Positions 1 to 11,900 of a stretch of DNA of 64,000 nucleotides are shown piece after piece. The stretch covers positions 1 through 64,000 of the forward strand of contig PYSS01000089.1 in NCBI GenBank assembly GCA_003049465.1. The letters are read 5' to 3'. The translations under genes were made by a program, and so were the position numbers. The notes beneath the pieces were generated by a model. The model worked only from the letters and a program-made list of their open reading frames with translations, did not search any database and had not been told where the DNA came from. Source of the stretch: Magnaporthiopsis rhizophila (Eukaryota; Ascomycota; Sordariomycetes; Magnaporthales; Magnaporthaceae). Numbering within the stretch: the first letter of the stretch is position 1; every line of letters starts with the position of its first letter.

Positions 1-2708
1 CTGTCATAGACAATCTTGTTGGCATTGTGAAAGTAGATGCCATGGTCGCTGTCTGGGAAAACATGCACGTCGTAGTTCTCAATGTTGGCCATGTCGAGGT
101 CGTCGAGCAGCGTGAGCGAGTTCTGCACGTGCACGTTGTCGTCGGCGACGCCGTGCATGACGAGGAAGCGCACGCTCTGGGCCAGGGCGCTCGTGTTCTT
201 GACCGCGCTCGACGCGTAGCCGGCCGGGTTGAGCTGCGGGGTGAGCATGTAGCGCTCCGTGTAGATGGAGTCGTAGAAGCGCCAGTCGGTCACGGGCGCG
301 ACGGCCATGCCGTAGCTGAAGGTGCGGCCCGCGTCCTGCTCGAGCGTCTTGAGCGCCATGAACCCCCCGTACGACCAGCCCCAGATGGCGATGCGTGTCG
401 GGTCAACGTACTTGAGCGACGCCCAGTGCTTGGCCGCCGCGATCTGGTCGTGCGCCTCGATGCGGCCCAGGTCCTTGCGCACCAGCACCCGGTTCTTGCG
501 CCCGATGAAGCCCGTGCCGCGCCCGTCCACCGTCACCACCACGTAGCCCAGCGCGGCCGCGACGTACGACTGGAAGTCGACCGAGAACCTCTTGCTGACC
601 GACTGCGACCCGGGCCCGCTGTACTGCTGGAACAGCACCGGGTACTTCTTCTTGTCGCTAAAGTGCGGGGGCCGGCGCTCGACGTAGTTGAGCTCGACGC
701 CCTCGACCTTCAGGGTGCCGTACACGAGGATGGGCAGCTCGTGCTTGCGCGCCGACTCGGCCAGCCGCGCGTTGTCCTCGACCACGGCCTCGTACTTTTT
801 CGGGTTGCTGGGCGTGTTGACCACCTTTTGCCACGGCACCTTGGGCCCTTGGTACGACAGCAGCGCGTAGCCGGCAAGGTCTGAGAAGCTGGCGTCGTAG
901 TAGCCCTCAGCCGACGTGTCGGTGAAGGCCTTCATGCTCTTGCCGTCCAGCCCGACGCCGTAGATGTGGCGCTGCGTGCTGCCATGCTTGGTTGCCACGA
1001 AATACACGACGTTGTTGGCCAGGTCGACGGCCGACGGCGCGTCCACGACCTCCCAGCCGGGGCCTGACGTCAGCATCACGGGCTCGCTGCTCTCGGGCGG
1101 CGAGAAGTAGGCCAGGTGGTCGCCGTCGTTGTGGATCACCGTGTCGACGTAGCCGTCCTTGGCGCGGCCCTTGGCGGCGTCGGCAGGGATGTAGCGCGTC
1201 TTGTGCGAGATCTCGAACCAGCCGCCGTCCGCCTTGCCGACGTCGACCGTTCGCACCGTCTTGCCCGTGCGCTTCTCGACGTCCACGAGCACGACCCGCA
1301 TCACGTCGCTGACCCTGTTCGTCTCCTTGATCAGGACCCGGTCGCCCGCCCAGATCACGGCAGTGATGAGGCGATCGTCGTCGGCGAAGCCGCCCGTGAT
1401 GGCGACCGAGAAGACGTCGCCGCGCTGCATGTCGTAGAACTGCAGGTCGACAACGGGGTTGTGCGACCCGGGCCGCGGGTACTTGATCTGGCGGACCTCG
1501 GGGTACGTCTCCTCGCCCGGCGCCGGCTTGGTCCGGCTGGGCCGCGACATGAAGTACTGCACCGGGAACTCGGGCACGCCCGTCTCGTTGGTGCGCAGGA
1601 AGGCCACGTACTTGCCGTCCTCGGACAGCCACGTGGCGCTGGCACCGGCGAGCACCTCCTCCTCGTAGACCCAGTCGGGCACGCCGTAGAAGATCTCCGG
1701 CCCACCGTCGTTCGTGATGGGCTTGGCCTTGCGGTCGGTCAGTTTGCGCACGTACAGGTTGTTGTTGCGCGTGAAGACGACGGCGTCGCTGGTCGGGCTC
1801 CACTGCGCGTTCTGGACCACGGCGTCGGGTTCCTCGGGGACCAACGGCTCGACCGTCTGCGAGGCGACGTCGAGGATCCAATACTTGGCCGTGAACGAAT
1901 ACCGCCAGTTGCTCTCGCTGTCGGTGTACAACAGCACCTTCTTGAGGTCGCGGCTGGCTTTGACCCCGGAGGGCCAGTATATGTTACCGCGGTATTCGAA
2001 CGTCCTGGACTTCATGAGCGTGCGCGTGCTGGCCACGTCAACGGGGGCCGCGGTGGCCCCCGCCGCCGTGTTACTATTAGTCATCTGGGAGCGCACGTCC
2101 TCGACCACGACGTAGTCCTTGCCCGAGGCGCCCGTCTGGATCATCAGGCCGTCCTGGCCTTCGGGCCCTTGGATCCACGAGATCTCGTGCGAGTTGGCTC
2201 CCCAGAACCCGGAGCGTATCTGGTCCATGGAGATGCTGCGCCCGCTGCCGCGCGACGGGGCCGTGGCCTGGGGATCGTGCTCGGTCTGGGATGGGTGCTT
2301 GTACGACTTGGACACGACGTAGCCGATCAGGCCACCGACCCAGGCGGCGACCAGCATGCCGCCCACGATCAGCAGCACGCGCCGAAAGCCCCTGTCCATG
2401 CTGGCGTTCCTAACGCTGGCCATGGCGCCGGACAGGGGCGCGGCGGCGCCGGTTAGGAAGGGGCCCGTCTCGAGGTCATCGGCGCTTGCGTTGAGCGGGT
2501 CTTCGTCGTCGAAGTCGGAGACGCGGTCGCGGTAGCCGCCATCGCCGCCTGGACGCCGGCCTCGACTGCTTGCGCTCTTCTCCTTCTCTAGCCGGTCGCT
2601 TATGTGCTCGAAGACGAGGCTGGTCGTGGAGTTTGACGATTCGGAGTCGTGCGACGTGCTCGACCTGCCCTCAGAGGGCTCGCCCATTGAGCGTTCGTCG
2701 CCCGCCAT
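1..2708 (-). CDS. dapB: Dipeptidyl aminopeptidase B (S9B serine peptidase), 3' end cut by window edge
   Basis: Type II membrane serine peptidase that removes X-Pro or X-Ala dipeptides from N-termini; family members act in the vacuole membrane (DapB/DPAP B) or late Golgi (Ste13). One uninterrupted frame gives about 902 residues before the left edge. An acidic, Ser-rich cytosolic tail (1-108) precedes one membrane segment (about 109-132). A beta-propeller region follows, then the alpha/beta-hydrolase domain. The catalytic triad is visible: Ser779 in GWSYGG, Asp856 in HGVADDN and His889 in DSDHG. Family members are only slightly longer, so perhaps 15-25 C-terminal residues are missing. The start is the first ATG of the frame, followed by a typical acidic DPAP tail. 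DapB is preferred over Ste13 on overall look, but the two cannot be separated without an alignment. The promoter lies in 2709-3688. Confidence 0.93.
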   Translation of the reverse strand, partial: MAGDERSMGEPSEGRSSTSHDSESSNSTTSLVFEHISDRLEKEKSASSRGRRPGGDGGYRDRVSDFDDEDPLNASADDLETGPFLTGAAAPLSGAMASVRNASMDRGFRRVLLIVGGMLVAAWVGGLIGYVVSKSYKHPSQTEHDPQATAPSRGSGRSISMDQIRSGFWGANSHEISWIQGPEGQDGLMIQTGASGKDYVVVEDVRSQMTNSNTAAGATAAPVDVASTRTLMKSRTFEYRGNIYWPSGVKASRDLKKVLLYTDSESNWRYSFTAKYWILDVASQTVEPLVPEEPDAVVQNAQWSPTSDAVVFTRNNNLYVRKLTDRKAKPITNDGGPEIFYGVPDWVYEEEVLAGASATWLSEDGKYVAFLRTNETGVPEFPVQYFMSRPSRTKPAPGEETYPEVRQIKYPRPGSHNPVVDLQFYDMQRGDVFSVAITGGFADDDRLITAVIWAGDRVLIKETNRVSDVMRVVLVDVEKRTGKTVRTVDVGKADGGWFEISHKTRYIPADAAKGRAKDGYVDTVIHNDGDHLAYFSPPESSEPVMLTSGPGWEVVDAPSAVDLANNVVYFVATKHGSTQRHIYGVGLDGKSMKAFTDTSAEGYYDASFSDLAGYALLSYQGPKVPWQKVVNTPSNPKKYEAVVEDNARLAESARKHELPILVYGTLKVEGVELNYVERRPPHFSDKKKYPVLFQQYSGPGSQSVSKRFSVDFQSYVAAALGYVVVTVDGRGTGFIGRKNRVLVRKDLGRIEAHDQIAAAKHWASLKYVDPTRIAIWGWSYGGFMALKTLEQDAGRTFSYGMAVAPVTDWRFYDSIYTERYMLTPQLNPAGYASSAVKNTSALAQSVRFLVMHGVADDNVHVQNSLTLLDDLDMANIENYDVHVFPDSDHGIYFHNANKIVYD

Positions 2709-3688
2709 GGCGGCGTGATGTGGTTGGTGCCAACAGGTCGACGCACCCGTCTGAAGCTGTCTCGATAGGTAGCCGATGGGCCCCCTTGGACTTATTCGGC
2801 GTTGAAGTCGGCTCGTCTGATGCGGGGAGATAAATCTGGAGAGGCCGGGAGGGCCGGTGCAAGCATCAGATAGTGGTGGCAGGCAAAAGATGAAACAACA
2901 TTCTGTGACCGGCAGAAACGAAACCAAAGAGATAAAGGTGCAGAGCCTAGTTGCGAGGCCGGTTGTCGCTAACGTGTTGAGAATTGATAAATACAAGGAC
3001 CGGCTGAAACGAAGGACAATCGCAAAAACGGCGGGTGGGCGTTTCTGTCAAGGACTCGGCATCCAGAGACTTGACACGGATGCAACGCGCGAGGCTGCTG
3101 CCAATAAGGCTGAGTAGAGCACAGCCGCGAACCGTGCAGTGGGTCAGGTCTAGCCCGGTCCGGAAACGTGCGTCCGGGGGAGGGGACCCCTGGTCGCGGT
3201 TTTTCCAGAACCTGTTGAGCGATGTTTTGCCTATTTTGGCGAATCGAGACCCACCAATGATGAACTGAGCGTTCGGATCATTTTGTCATTGCTTGATACG
3301 TAGCCTTTTGTGTGTCCGTGGGCCAATTGAATTTGTTATTGCCAGCTCTATTCTGAATGGGATGTAATAATCTGGATATCTAATGTGCCTTCCTCATAGT
3401 CTTTATGCAGTTCCTCAGTTGCCTGCGTTTTGTGTGTAAATGTCGATATCTTCGGGGGAGCCATGAGGCCATTATGATCTGTCTCTTAAAATCCGCCTTT
3501 AAATGATATCAGCAAGCAGCCGGTTGAAATCAGCCGCCATACGTACCTGGCAATGAGCCCAAAATCATCCGAATCCCTTGATTGTCCACGAAGAGGACCA
3601 GCAGTGAGGAACCCTTTTTCCGCATCCGAACGCCAATAGCAATGCATTGCACTTCTTCCTCACCCCGCGTGGGCAGCTCAAGTCTCCC
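2709..3688. other. Intergenic: dapB promoter side and 3' flank of the CWF19-like gene
   Basis: About 980 bases between two minus-strand genes. The short frames inside have no start context, domain or codon bias that would support a gene. It should hold the dapB promoter and 5' leader and the 3' end of the upstream gene's transcript. The section 3240-3560 is noticeably AT-richer than the flanking genes. Confidence 0.6.
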
Positions 3689-5449
3689 CTAGTTCGCAGT
3701 AAAGTCCCAGTCTTTAAAGGCCTTTCGGAACTCCTCCGTATCCTTCGTCTCTTCCTCCTGCGTTTGAGTGCAGTCCTGCCACTTGAGGCGGTCCTCCAGG
3801 AACAGCAGCTTGGCCATAACCCTGCGTCCGAACTGGAGGTCGAACCGGACGTTCTCGTCGAACCGCATCAGGAGCATCTTGCTGACAACCCGACCGCCCG
3901 TCGAATCTTCGTCGCCACCTTCGTCGTCCTCGGCGTACAGCCAGACGCGGAAGAAGTCGCCCTCGACCTCGTCGCCGATACCGAAATCGCGCGCCTCCAG
4001 CTTGGGCAGCTTCAGGTTCTCGGCCTCGACCGCGAAGGCCGCCTCGACCAGGCTCGGGCCGCCAGACTTGTTGGCCCCGGCGGGCGACCGCACCATGTCG
4101 GCAGGCACGGGCATGATCTGCCAGTGCGCGTGGATCCCGCGCTTCCTGTTGATCTCCCAAGCCACGGAACCGAGCCTGCGGCCGCTGCGGCTTGCAATCA
4201 TGGCCTGCAGCGCCTCGCGGAACCGCGTCATCTCCTTGAACGCGCCCGCCGCCTCGTCCCGGCCCATGCCCGCCGTCGTGAGCGTTGGCGCGTGCGGGAG
4301 CGGCACTATGATCAGGTGGCCTGGGAAGTTGAGCCCTTTGTCCGCGAAGGTCTGTGCTGACGGAAGCGGGCCTTTGGCTGTCGCCACGTAGGACTCCTCT
4401 CCGATCGTGCAGACCATGTGCGTGGGCAGCGACGGGTTCGACAGGCAGAAGAAGCACTGATCCGGTCCGGGGGGTGGTGGCCTGTCCCCGCGTCGCCTCT
4501 TGTTGCGCCCGTCGTCGTTGGTGTGTGAGAAGCGCGAGTAGCCAATGTCCATGTCGTCCGCCCGCCTCTTCGGTGCACTGGCTTTGCTGTAGAATGGAGA
4601 CGCGGTTGTGCCGTTGGGGAGCACGGTGACAGCATCCCTCTGTAGCGTAAAGGCGTACATGGCCTTGGCTTTGGCCGAGTTCCCATAGCTAGCCAGCGAT
4701 ATAAACCGTGTGATGTCGAAGCTGGTCTCGCCTTCGCCCTTGGGCGGGTGGAAGAAGGGCTCCCGTTCATAGAAGGAGGTTTCCAGGCCCATGGCGAAGT
4801 GGTACTTTGGCCGCAGGGCCACGCACAGCTCGGCGATCTCGGTGCTGCTCGTCTTGACTATGGCCTGGTCGGCGGCTGCCGACACCTTTGATCCCTTCCA
4901 GACTGGTGATGGCCAGAGCGCAGTCAACAGGATGTCGGCCGAGTTTGCGCCGCGCAGCACCTTCGCATCGTCATATGTGTGGAACGGCAGGTGCTGCTCT
5001 TTGGACTGGGCACCGACTATCGTCTTGTCCAGCAGTCCTCCGAGTGTGGCGATGCGGATGCCCTCGGACGTCTTTGTCACGCTACGCTTGCCCAGGAAGT
5101 TGAGGTTCTCGCATATCTCCTCCTCAGCCAAGATCTTCTCGACGATGCGCGGGGGTAGAGGGGTCGAGCCGACGGTGAAGTACGTCGAGAGTGGGACCTT
5201 AACCGTGCCGTTGAGTAGTGCTGCGACCTCGTCGTCGTCGGTCTCGCCGAACAGGTTGCCGGCGACGACGGCAAGCGCGAAGTTGTTCCTGGAATGGAGC
5301 GTGGCAAGCTTGGCGAATGCTGGCTTGATCTGCCCATTGAGGTTACCGAGGACGATGCTGAGAGACAGGACGTCAGTTATATTCTGCCGACTAGGTTTTT
5401 ATGCGCGTGTGATGTCGGCATGACGGCGCACTTACATCTTGGCTGCCAT
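3689..5449 (-). CDS. DRN1: CWF19L1/Drn1-like splicing-associated protein (CwfJ C-terminal domains)
   Basis: Two exons: 5436-5449 (ATG plus 11 nt) and 3689-5357, joined across a 78-nt GTAAGT...CTCAG intron, giving 560 residues. The N-terminus (MAAKIIVLGNLNGQ) starts a metallophosphoesterase-like fold typical of CWF19L1/Drn1, proteins that bind the lariat debranching enzyme Dbr1 and late spliceosomes. From about residue 306 come the Cys pair CFFC, a GHLIIVPLPH segment and an HAHWQ motif: the CwfJ_C_1 domain, related to HIT proteins. The CwfJ_C_2 domain runs to the C-terminus (GRRVMAKLL, then WKDWDF-like residues near the end). A basic linker (KRRR around 290) could be a nuclear signal. The gene is divergent from UTP20, with 473 bases between the start codons. 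The tiny first exon is inferred from frame and perfect splice sites. Confidence 0.9.
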
Positions 5450-5922
5450 CTTGGGCGTCTAGACCTGAGGCCTGGAAGAGAGGAGCGTGAACGGACGGCA
5501 TGCGCTGAAAAGTTGAGCGCAGTCGGATGCGCAGTATCACTAACGTCTAGAAGATATCCTCTCTGCCCACGAGCTGTTTTCGAGAGCAGAGGGCGCGTGT
5601 CTGGGAAGTTATTTATGATGTAAGAGGAAGGGCGGCTGAGGAAGCTGTGATAAGCTTCGCTCGGAAATGCTGAAGCGCGACGAGACGCCAATCGCAGTCG
5701 GCTGACAAGCACAACAGATGGGTCCCACTATTTTATGCAGCCCAGCGCAGAATCGCTCTGCGCTCGTCATCCGATTGGGTAAAACTCAATCGTCTGCAAG
5801 GGTAGCCCCGCAAAGTTCCTGCAGGCGGTTATCGATAAGTTTTTTTTTCTGGCGTCGGCGGGCAGTGATGGAATTCTCCAGCCCACAAACATAGGTACGC
5901 TTTCTATGGGTTCGCCAGGTCA
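5450..5922. promoter_or_regulatory. Shared divergent promoter region between DRN1-like and UTP20
   Basis: 473 bases separate two divergent RNA-processing genes. An A/T run (around 5838-5849) lies about 75 bases before the UTP20 start. No convincing TATA box is seen. Co-regulation of the two genes is possible but is inference from the arrangement alone. Confidence 0.5.
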
Positions 5923-8900
5923 ATGGCCTTTGAGGTCAAGGACAACACCCAAACCCCACGCAAACAGTCCTCCCTCAAGATGCCGGCGACCAAATCTGGC
6001 CGGATCGTCAAGGCCCGTCGGGGCACCAACCTGACGGCGCACCAAAAACAGCATCGATGGGAGTCTTTCACCACCAAGATCTCCAAGCTGCACTCGCTCG
6101 ACCCCTTGCGCAAGGTCCGCCGACATGACCTCGAGACCGAAGACTTGTCCGTAACGACCTCGTACCTGAGGGCCGGCATCGAAAAATGGGCCGACCTCAA
6201 CATCTCCAAGCCCTTCACAAACTTCAAACGCGAGATCCTTCCGCTCTGTGACAGTCTCGCCCAGATCCTCCATTTCGAGAGCAAGATCATGGGAATGTTC
6301 GTCTCCTACATCAGCCAGCAGGAGAAGGAGGCGTTAGAACCTCTGCTGGACCTCCTGACTGCCTTCGCACACGACCTCGGCGTCCGCTTCGAGAGGCACT
6401 ACTCCAAGTCGCTCGAGCTCATCATCGCCCTCGCCAGCCGCCCCCAGGATGCCGAGGTCGTCGAGTGGACCTTTGCTGCCCTGGCCTTTCTGTTCAAGTA
6501 CCTGGCGAGGCTGCTCGTGCCCGACATGCGCCCGACCTACCGGGCCATGGCGCCGCTGCTAGGGCGGGCCAAGCAGCCCCACTACATCGCCCGCTTCGCC
6601 GCCGAAGCCCTGAGCTTCCTGGTCAAGAAGTCGGCCGCCCCGGCCCACCGTGACTCCTCCCTGCTCGCCCTGGTTCGATGCGCGCGGGACGATCTGGTCA
6701 GTCTGGCCGACGACAAGAACTTTGAGCTCTACTATCATGGCATTATGACTATGCTGGCTGAAGCCCTCAAGAGTTCCGGGAACACCCTGCACTCGACCGC
6801 CCCCGAGCTCTACGTCCGGCTGCTGCGGAGTATACCAGACAAAGAGTTTGAGCCCTTATCCGAGGAGTCTGCTTTCGGCCACCAGACGCCCTGGTCGGAT
6901 GTGTGTTGCGGCGTCTTGACCAGCGCTATTCACCATTCGACACCCGAGACATTCGCACCCCTGGCTGACGCCATAGTCGCCGAGGCCGCGACTGCTCTAG
7001 GGCAGCCTGACACCAAAGAGCGTCCATGGCGGCTGTCGATATACACACGCCTTCTTGGAATCATGGCGGGTGTCCGCCGTGGTGCACGAGTGACCGCATG
7101 GCCAGCCTTGGTCAAGACCTTGTCAGATGTACTTAGGGTCTTGTCTGAAATGTCCGAGGAGGCGTCTTCAAGTACTGGTTCTCTGCTGTGGGAGCATGTG
7201 GTCGTCAATGTCGCAATCGTTTGGGGCCAGGCGCCAGTGGACGCGCTCATCCCCGCGGTCCAACCCATGGCGAATGTCATGGCACAGAGACCATTTATGA
7301 AGTGGTTCATTCCGTTCTGCAGCTACTTTTCGACGTTAAGTGCTGATAAGTTTCGAAGCCACCTCCAATCGCACTTTCGGAAGTAAGTAAAATGCGTCCT
7401 ATAATGCATTCTTCCCATATTTTCTCCGAACTTCCATTGTTGACCCGGGCCTCCTTCAGATTCGTCGTCGCACACTGGTCTGATGACAACAACGAGGAAA
7501 TGCTCTGCGTCCTAATACCCAAAATGGTTGAATCGGGTGCTCTACCATCTACTGGTGCAGGCGAGGGTTTCCTTCTTCCACAACCTTGGCAGGATCAGGT
7601 CGTCAGCAAGTTCGAGCGTCTGGAGATCACCCCTTTCCCAGAGAGGGGAGCGTACGACAAAGATCCAAAGATATGGCGAGACAAATGTCTACCAAAGTAT
7701 TCGGCTCTCCTAAGGATTCTTGAGTCCACAAACATCCAACGATCTACCAATGAGAGAATAGCAGAGTTGCTGCTTAGGAAGCTGAAGCTATCACTCAGAC
7801 CATCGCCGTCGGTAGCCACTGACGAGGCACATTTCATCCTCACTTCTGGTTTCCGCGCTTACTTGCGCATGAGCCAGGATACCGAGGAACTCGACATGAG
7901 TTTGAAACCGCTTCTACGAGCAGCTGCCCCAAGATTTTGCCGTCTGCCGGGCTTCCTCGAAAGCCTCCTTGCTTACGAGACTGAGCTGGCCCGGCGCAGA
8001 CATGAGAGCAGCCAGAGCAGTAGAGAGAGAGAGAGCCCCGACACAGATGAAGACCCTTTCATTATGGCCCTCGTGGGCAACCTCTCGACAAACTCACACG
8101 AACTCCGACTGGTCTCCCTGCGCATACTGAACCAGCTCTCTCCGGCCGCACATGACTCCTCTTCCACCCTCGCCATCATGCTTCAGGCCGAGGAGACGCC
8201 CCTGGACCTGCAAAATCTCCGGACAATATCTCTTTATCTTCGCAAGCTCGGCAAAATCTACGCCGGTGTTGACCAAAGCTCATGGTTGCGCAAGGCCGTT
8301 CCGGCCTTCCTGATGGGCATGATGACAGTGCGCCTGACCCCGGTGTGGGACGACGCGGTCGAGGCCTTGAAAGATATCGCCGAAACGAAGGATGGCGAGG
8401 ACATCATCGCCGCCATTACTTTTGAGTGGCTCGACATTCCATCTCAGAGGTGGAACGGCCCTCCGAAGCCGATACTCCAGCCAACCAGCCGACGGTTGAC
8501 CGACTTTGAGTGCTCAAATCTTTATCGCCTTCAGGAAAAGTCCGAGGAGACGAAAAACATTGTCGACGAGCTGTTCGAGGTCATGCTTCAGGCATTTGAA
8601 AATGCCCAGACCACCGTTCCCGATGTGACTGAGACAGCCCGCAGTAAGGCCCTCAAAGTTTTTACTGCTATCCCGTCGGTTGCCGAGAGGAGGTCCCGGA
8701 AGTTGGTACCCCATCTCTTCAGCTGGAATGATGTCGACCACGCACACGCCGACGAGTCGGACGACAATGGGCAGCACCAGGCTGAGGGCAAGAGCTGGTC
8801 TCTGGTCGATCGGAAGGCCCTCATCGGGGTTTTTGCTCTCTTCCAGAACCCCAGAGTCCTGTACCAGAACCAGCAAGTCTTTGATGTGCTACTAAACCTG

Positions 8901-11900
8901 GTTGCCAATGGTGATATTGAAGTCCAAAAACTGGCGCTCAAGGCCATCTTTGCCTGGAAGCAGGAAGGGGTGAAGCGATACCAAGAAAATCTCCAGGGTC
9001 TCCTCGAGGAGGCTCGGCTTAGGAATGAGCTTACCCTGCTCTTCCAGGGCGACAACAAGATTCGCGACGCCGATAGGCCGGAACTCATGCCTGTGCTCTT
9101 GAGGCTGCTGTATGGCAGGACAATCTCGAAGAAGGGTGCGGCCAGCGGGCGGGCGGGTGTCCAGGGGACGCGCCACGCCGTCATCCGCAGCCTCTCAGTC
9201 CAGGACATCGGCGGCTTCCTCGAGATCGCCTTGGGACCTATTCACGGGCTTCGGGTGGTGGACAGCGCCGGTCTGTGCAATAAGGTGTTTGATCAGCACA
9301 GCATACCGGCCCGCAAGCAAGTTGGTCTGCTCAACATGTTGGAGACAATAATCACCGAGCTCGGCTCCAGCGTCCTGGAATACATGGATCCGCTCGTCAA
9401 CTCTGTCCTGTACTGTCTCATTCCGGCCTGTCGCAGACTTCAGGCCGATCGAGAGAGGAAGCTGCTCACGTCATCAGACGAGGAAGAAGAAAATGGCGGT
9501 GAGGAAGAGGATGGCGATGGGAACGGTGAAAGCGAGACCTCTCTTCTGAGGGCGGCGCGCACCACGGCTCTCAAGTGCCTTTGCGCCCTGCTCAAGAACG
9601 CGGCCGGATTCGACTGGACCCCTTACCAGGGTCCTATCGTGTCCGAGGTCGTCAGCCCGCAGATGGCGACGCTGGCTCAGGAGACCACGCAGGGTGTGTC
9701 GTGGACTATGCGCCTCCTGGAGACGTGGTCTCTGATGCCGCGTTGCGTAATGGCATTATCGATCGACACTGGCGTCATTCCCGCGGTCGTCCAGTGCATC
9801 ACCATCTCGCATACCAAGGCCGAAGTCAAGATTTTCGCGCTCGGAATCGTGCGCAACCTCATCAGACTCTCCCTCGCGCCAACCGAGGAGTCCGAGTTCA
9901 ACGAGCTCATCCGCGCCGAGATTCTAGATCCGAACTTGGATTTGCTCTTGGCGGAGATCGGTAGACTTCTCATTGTGGACAAGAGCAAAACGAGCGACGA
10001 GAAATCTCCCGAAAAGGCCACAGCAGCGGGCAAGCCTAGTACCGCCGCTACTCCGCTTGCCGACGAGGGAGACGAGGAGAACGCGGCCGCAGACGAGCGC
10101 GTCAATGAGAAAGAAACGCCCGAGGAAGAGGCAGAAGACAGCGAGGTTGTACTCAAGCTCGCGCCCATCAGCAGACAACTCCTTGAGGTAGCTGTGGATA
10201 CCGTCGTTAAGATCGCCCCTCTAGTAGAGAACTCGAAGAACACGCGCAATCTGGTGGAGATATCTACCTTCCTTCTTAACCAGCCGGCGCGTTCCGTCAA
10301 CCCCAAAGTCAAGGGCGCCATTCTCCTCATTCTGGAGAGGTTTGTCGTCCTCGAGAGCCTACAAGACGACGCAAAGCTGCACCGCGACCTCTACGAGACC
10401 ATCTGCTCCCTTTTCAGTTTCTTCAAGGACCGTCAAAACCGCCAATCCCTATCAAGGCTGCTCCTTGTCTTTGCAACTCAAGAGCCCACTATCAAAGAGG
10501 TTGCCGACCTGTCCTCGCAGCTAAACTCCTTCGTCGAGGGCAGGCTCGACGAGCCCGACTACGACCGCCGCCTGGCCGCCTTCCATGCAATTTGCAAGCC
10601 ACGAGATGTTCCGTTTACCATCGAGCAATGGCTGCCTCTGCTTCACAATTTCATCTGCTACATGCACCACGACGAGGAACATGCCATCCTGTCTCAAAAC
10701 TCTGCCGATGGTATCTGTCGGTTCATCGAAGCAGCTGCGTCTGTGTGGGACCAGCTCTGGTCGCGCAAGCAGTTTGCCGACAGGCTAGATCGGATTCTTC
10801 TCCCCGCCATCTACGCAGGAGCTCGCGAGAAGTCAAAGACGGTGCGGCGTGAGTTCGTGAGAGTTATGGGATTCCTCGCCTCTCACCTTCGATCATGGGA
10901 GCCAGTGGCAGATCTGGCCCCTCTGATTCCCGAGGCGGACGAGGCCGATGAGACGATGGAAGAGACGCAGCAATCCAAGAAGAAGAGAGACCCGGATTTC
11001 TTCTACAACATTCTTACTCCTGCAGTGTCCAAACAGGTCCAGGCTCTACAGTTCCTGCAAGGTGCCAATGAGCGATCGTCTCTCAGCAGCCGGAACGCCA
11101 GCAAGTTCTTTATCCCCCTGCTTGAGCATTTCGTTCTCGGACGCGAGGACGGGAGCGACGACCAGGGCCTCGGAGCACAAGCCACCAACACCATCTCCAG
11201 CCTGGCCGGTGCACTCGAATGGCCGCAATACCGGGCGCTACTCAGGCGCTACGTCTTGTATGTCAAGTCGAAGCCTGAGCTGCACAAACAGATCATTCGC
11301 CTCCTAGACAAGGTCGTCGAGGCCCTTGAGGTCGCCGCCGGGCAAGCGTATAAGCTGGAGATCACCGACGGCGAGGCGGCGGTATGTCCAAGCACCTCGA
11401 CCCTTGGGAAGAGGTTACCGAGCCGGGAGAAGTTCGGTGATGAGGTTTCCGGACCCTTGATGGCAACCCTCCTCGACCACCTGCATGAGAAAGATGAGAC
11501 CACAGTGAGCTCCCGGGTCCCGATCGGCGTCATCATTGTCAAGCTCCTGAACCTGTTGCCCGCAAATGTGCGTGACCTAAAACTCCCCGGCGTGCTCACC
11601 GACATCTGCCACATCTTGCGCAGCAAGGCCTGGGACTCTCGTGAGATGGCGCGCAGCACGCTGGTTAAGATCGCGTGCATTCTCGGTGCCCCTTGCTTTG
11701 GTTTCATTCTCAAGGAGCTGCGCGGCGCCCTCAACCGAGGGTATCAGCTGCACGTACTGTCATACACGGTTCACTCCATTCTGGTTGCCGTCATCCCCGA
11801 GGTCAAGCAGGGCGATCTTGATTATTGCGTTGAACAGGTCGTCGCCGTTATCATGGACGACATCTTTGGCGTTACGGGACAGGAGAAGGAGGCTGAGGAG

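Noticed and set aside
27..884. 285-codon plus-strand frame, and a 446-codon one at 1116-2456
   Set aside because: Both are antisense to dapB, with Val/His/Arg-rich composition typical of mirror frames of GC-rich coding DNA.
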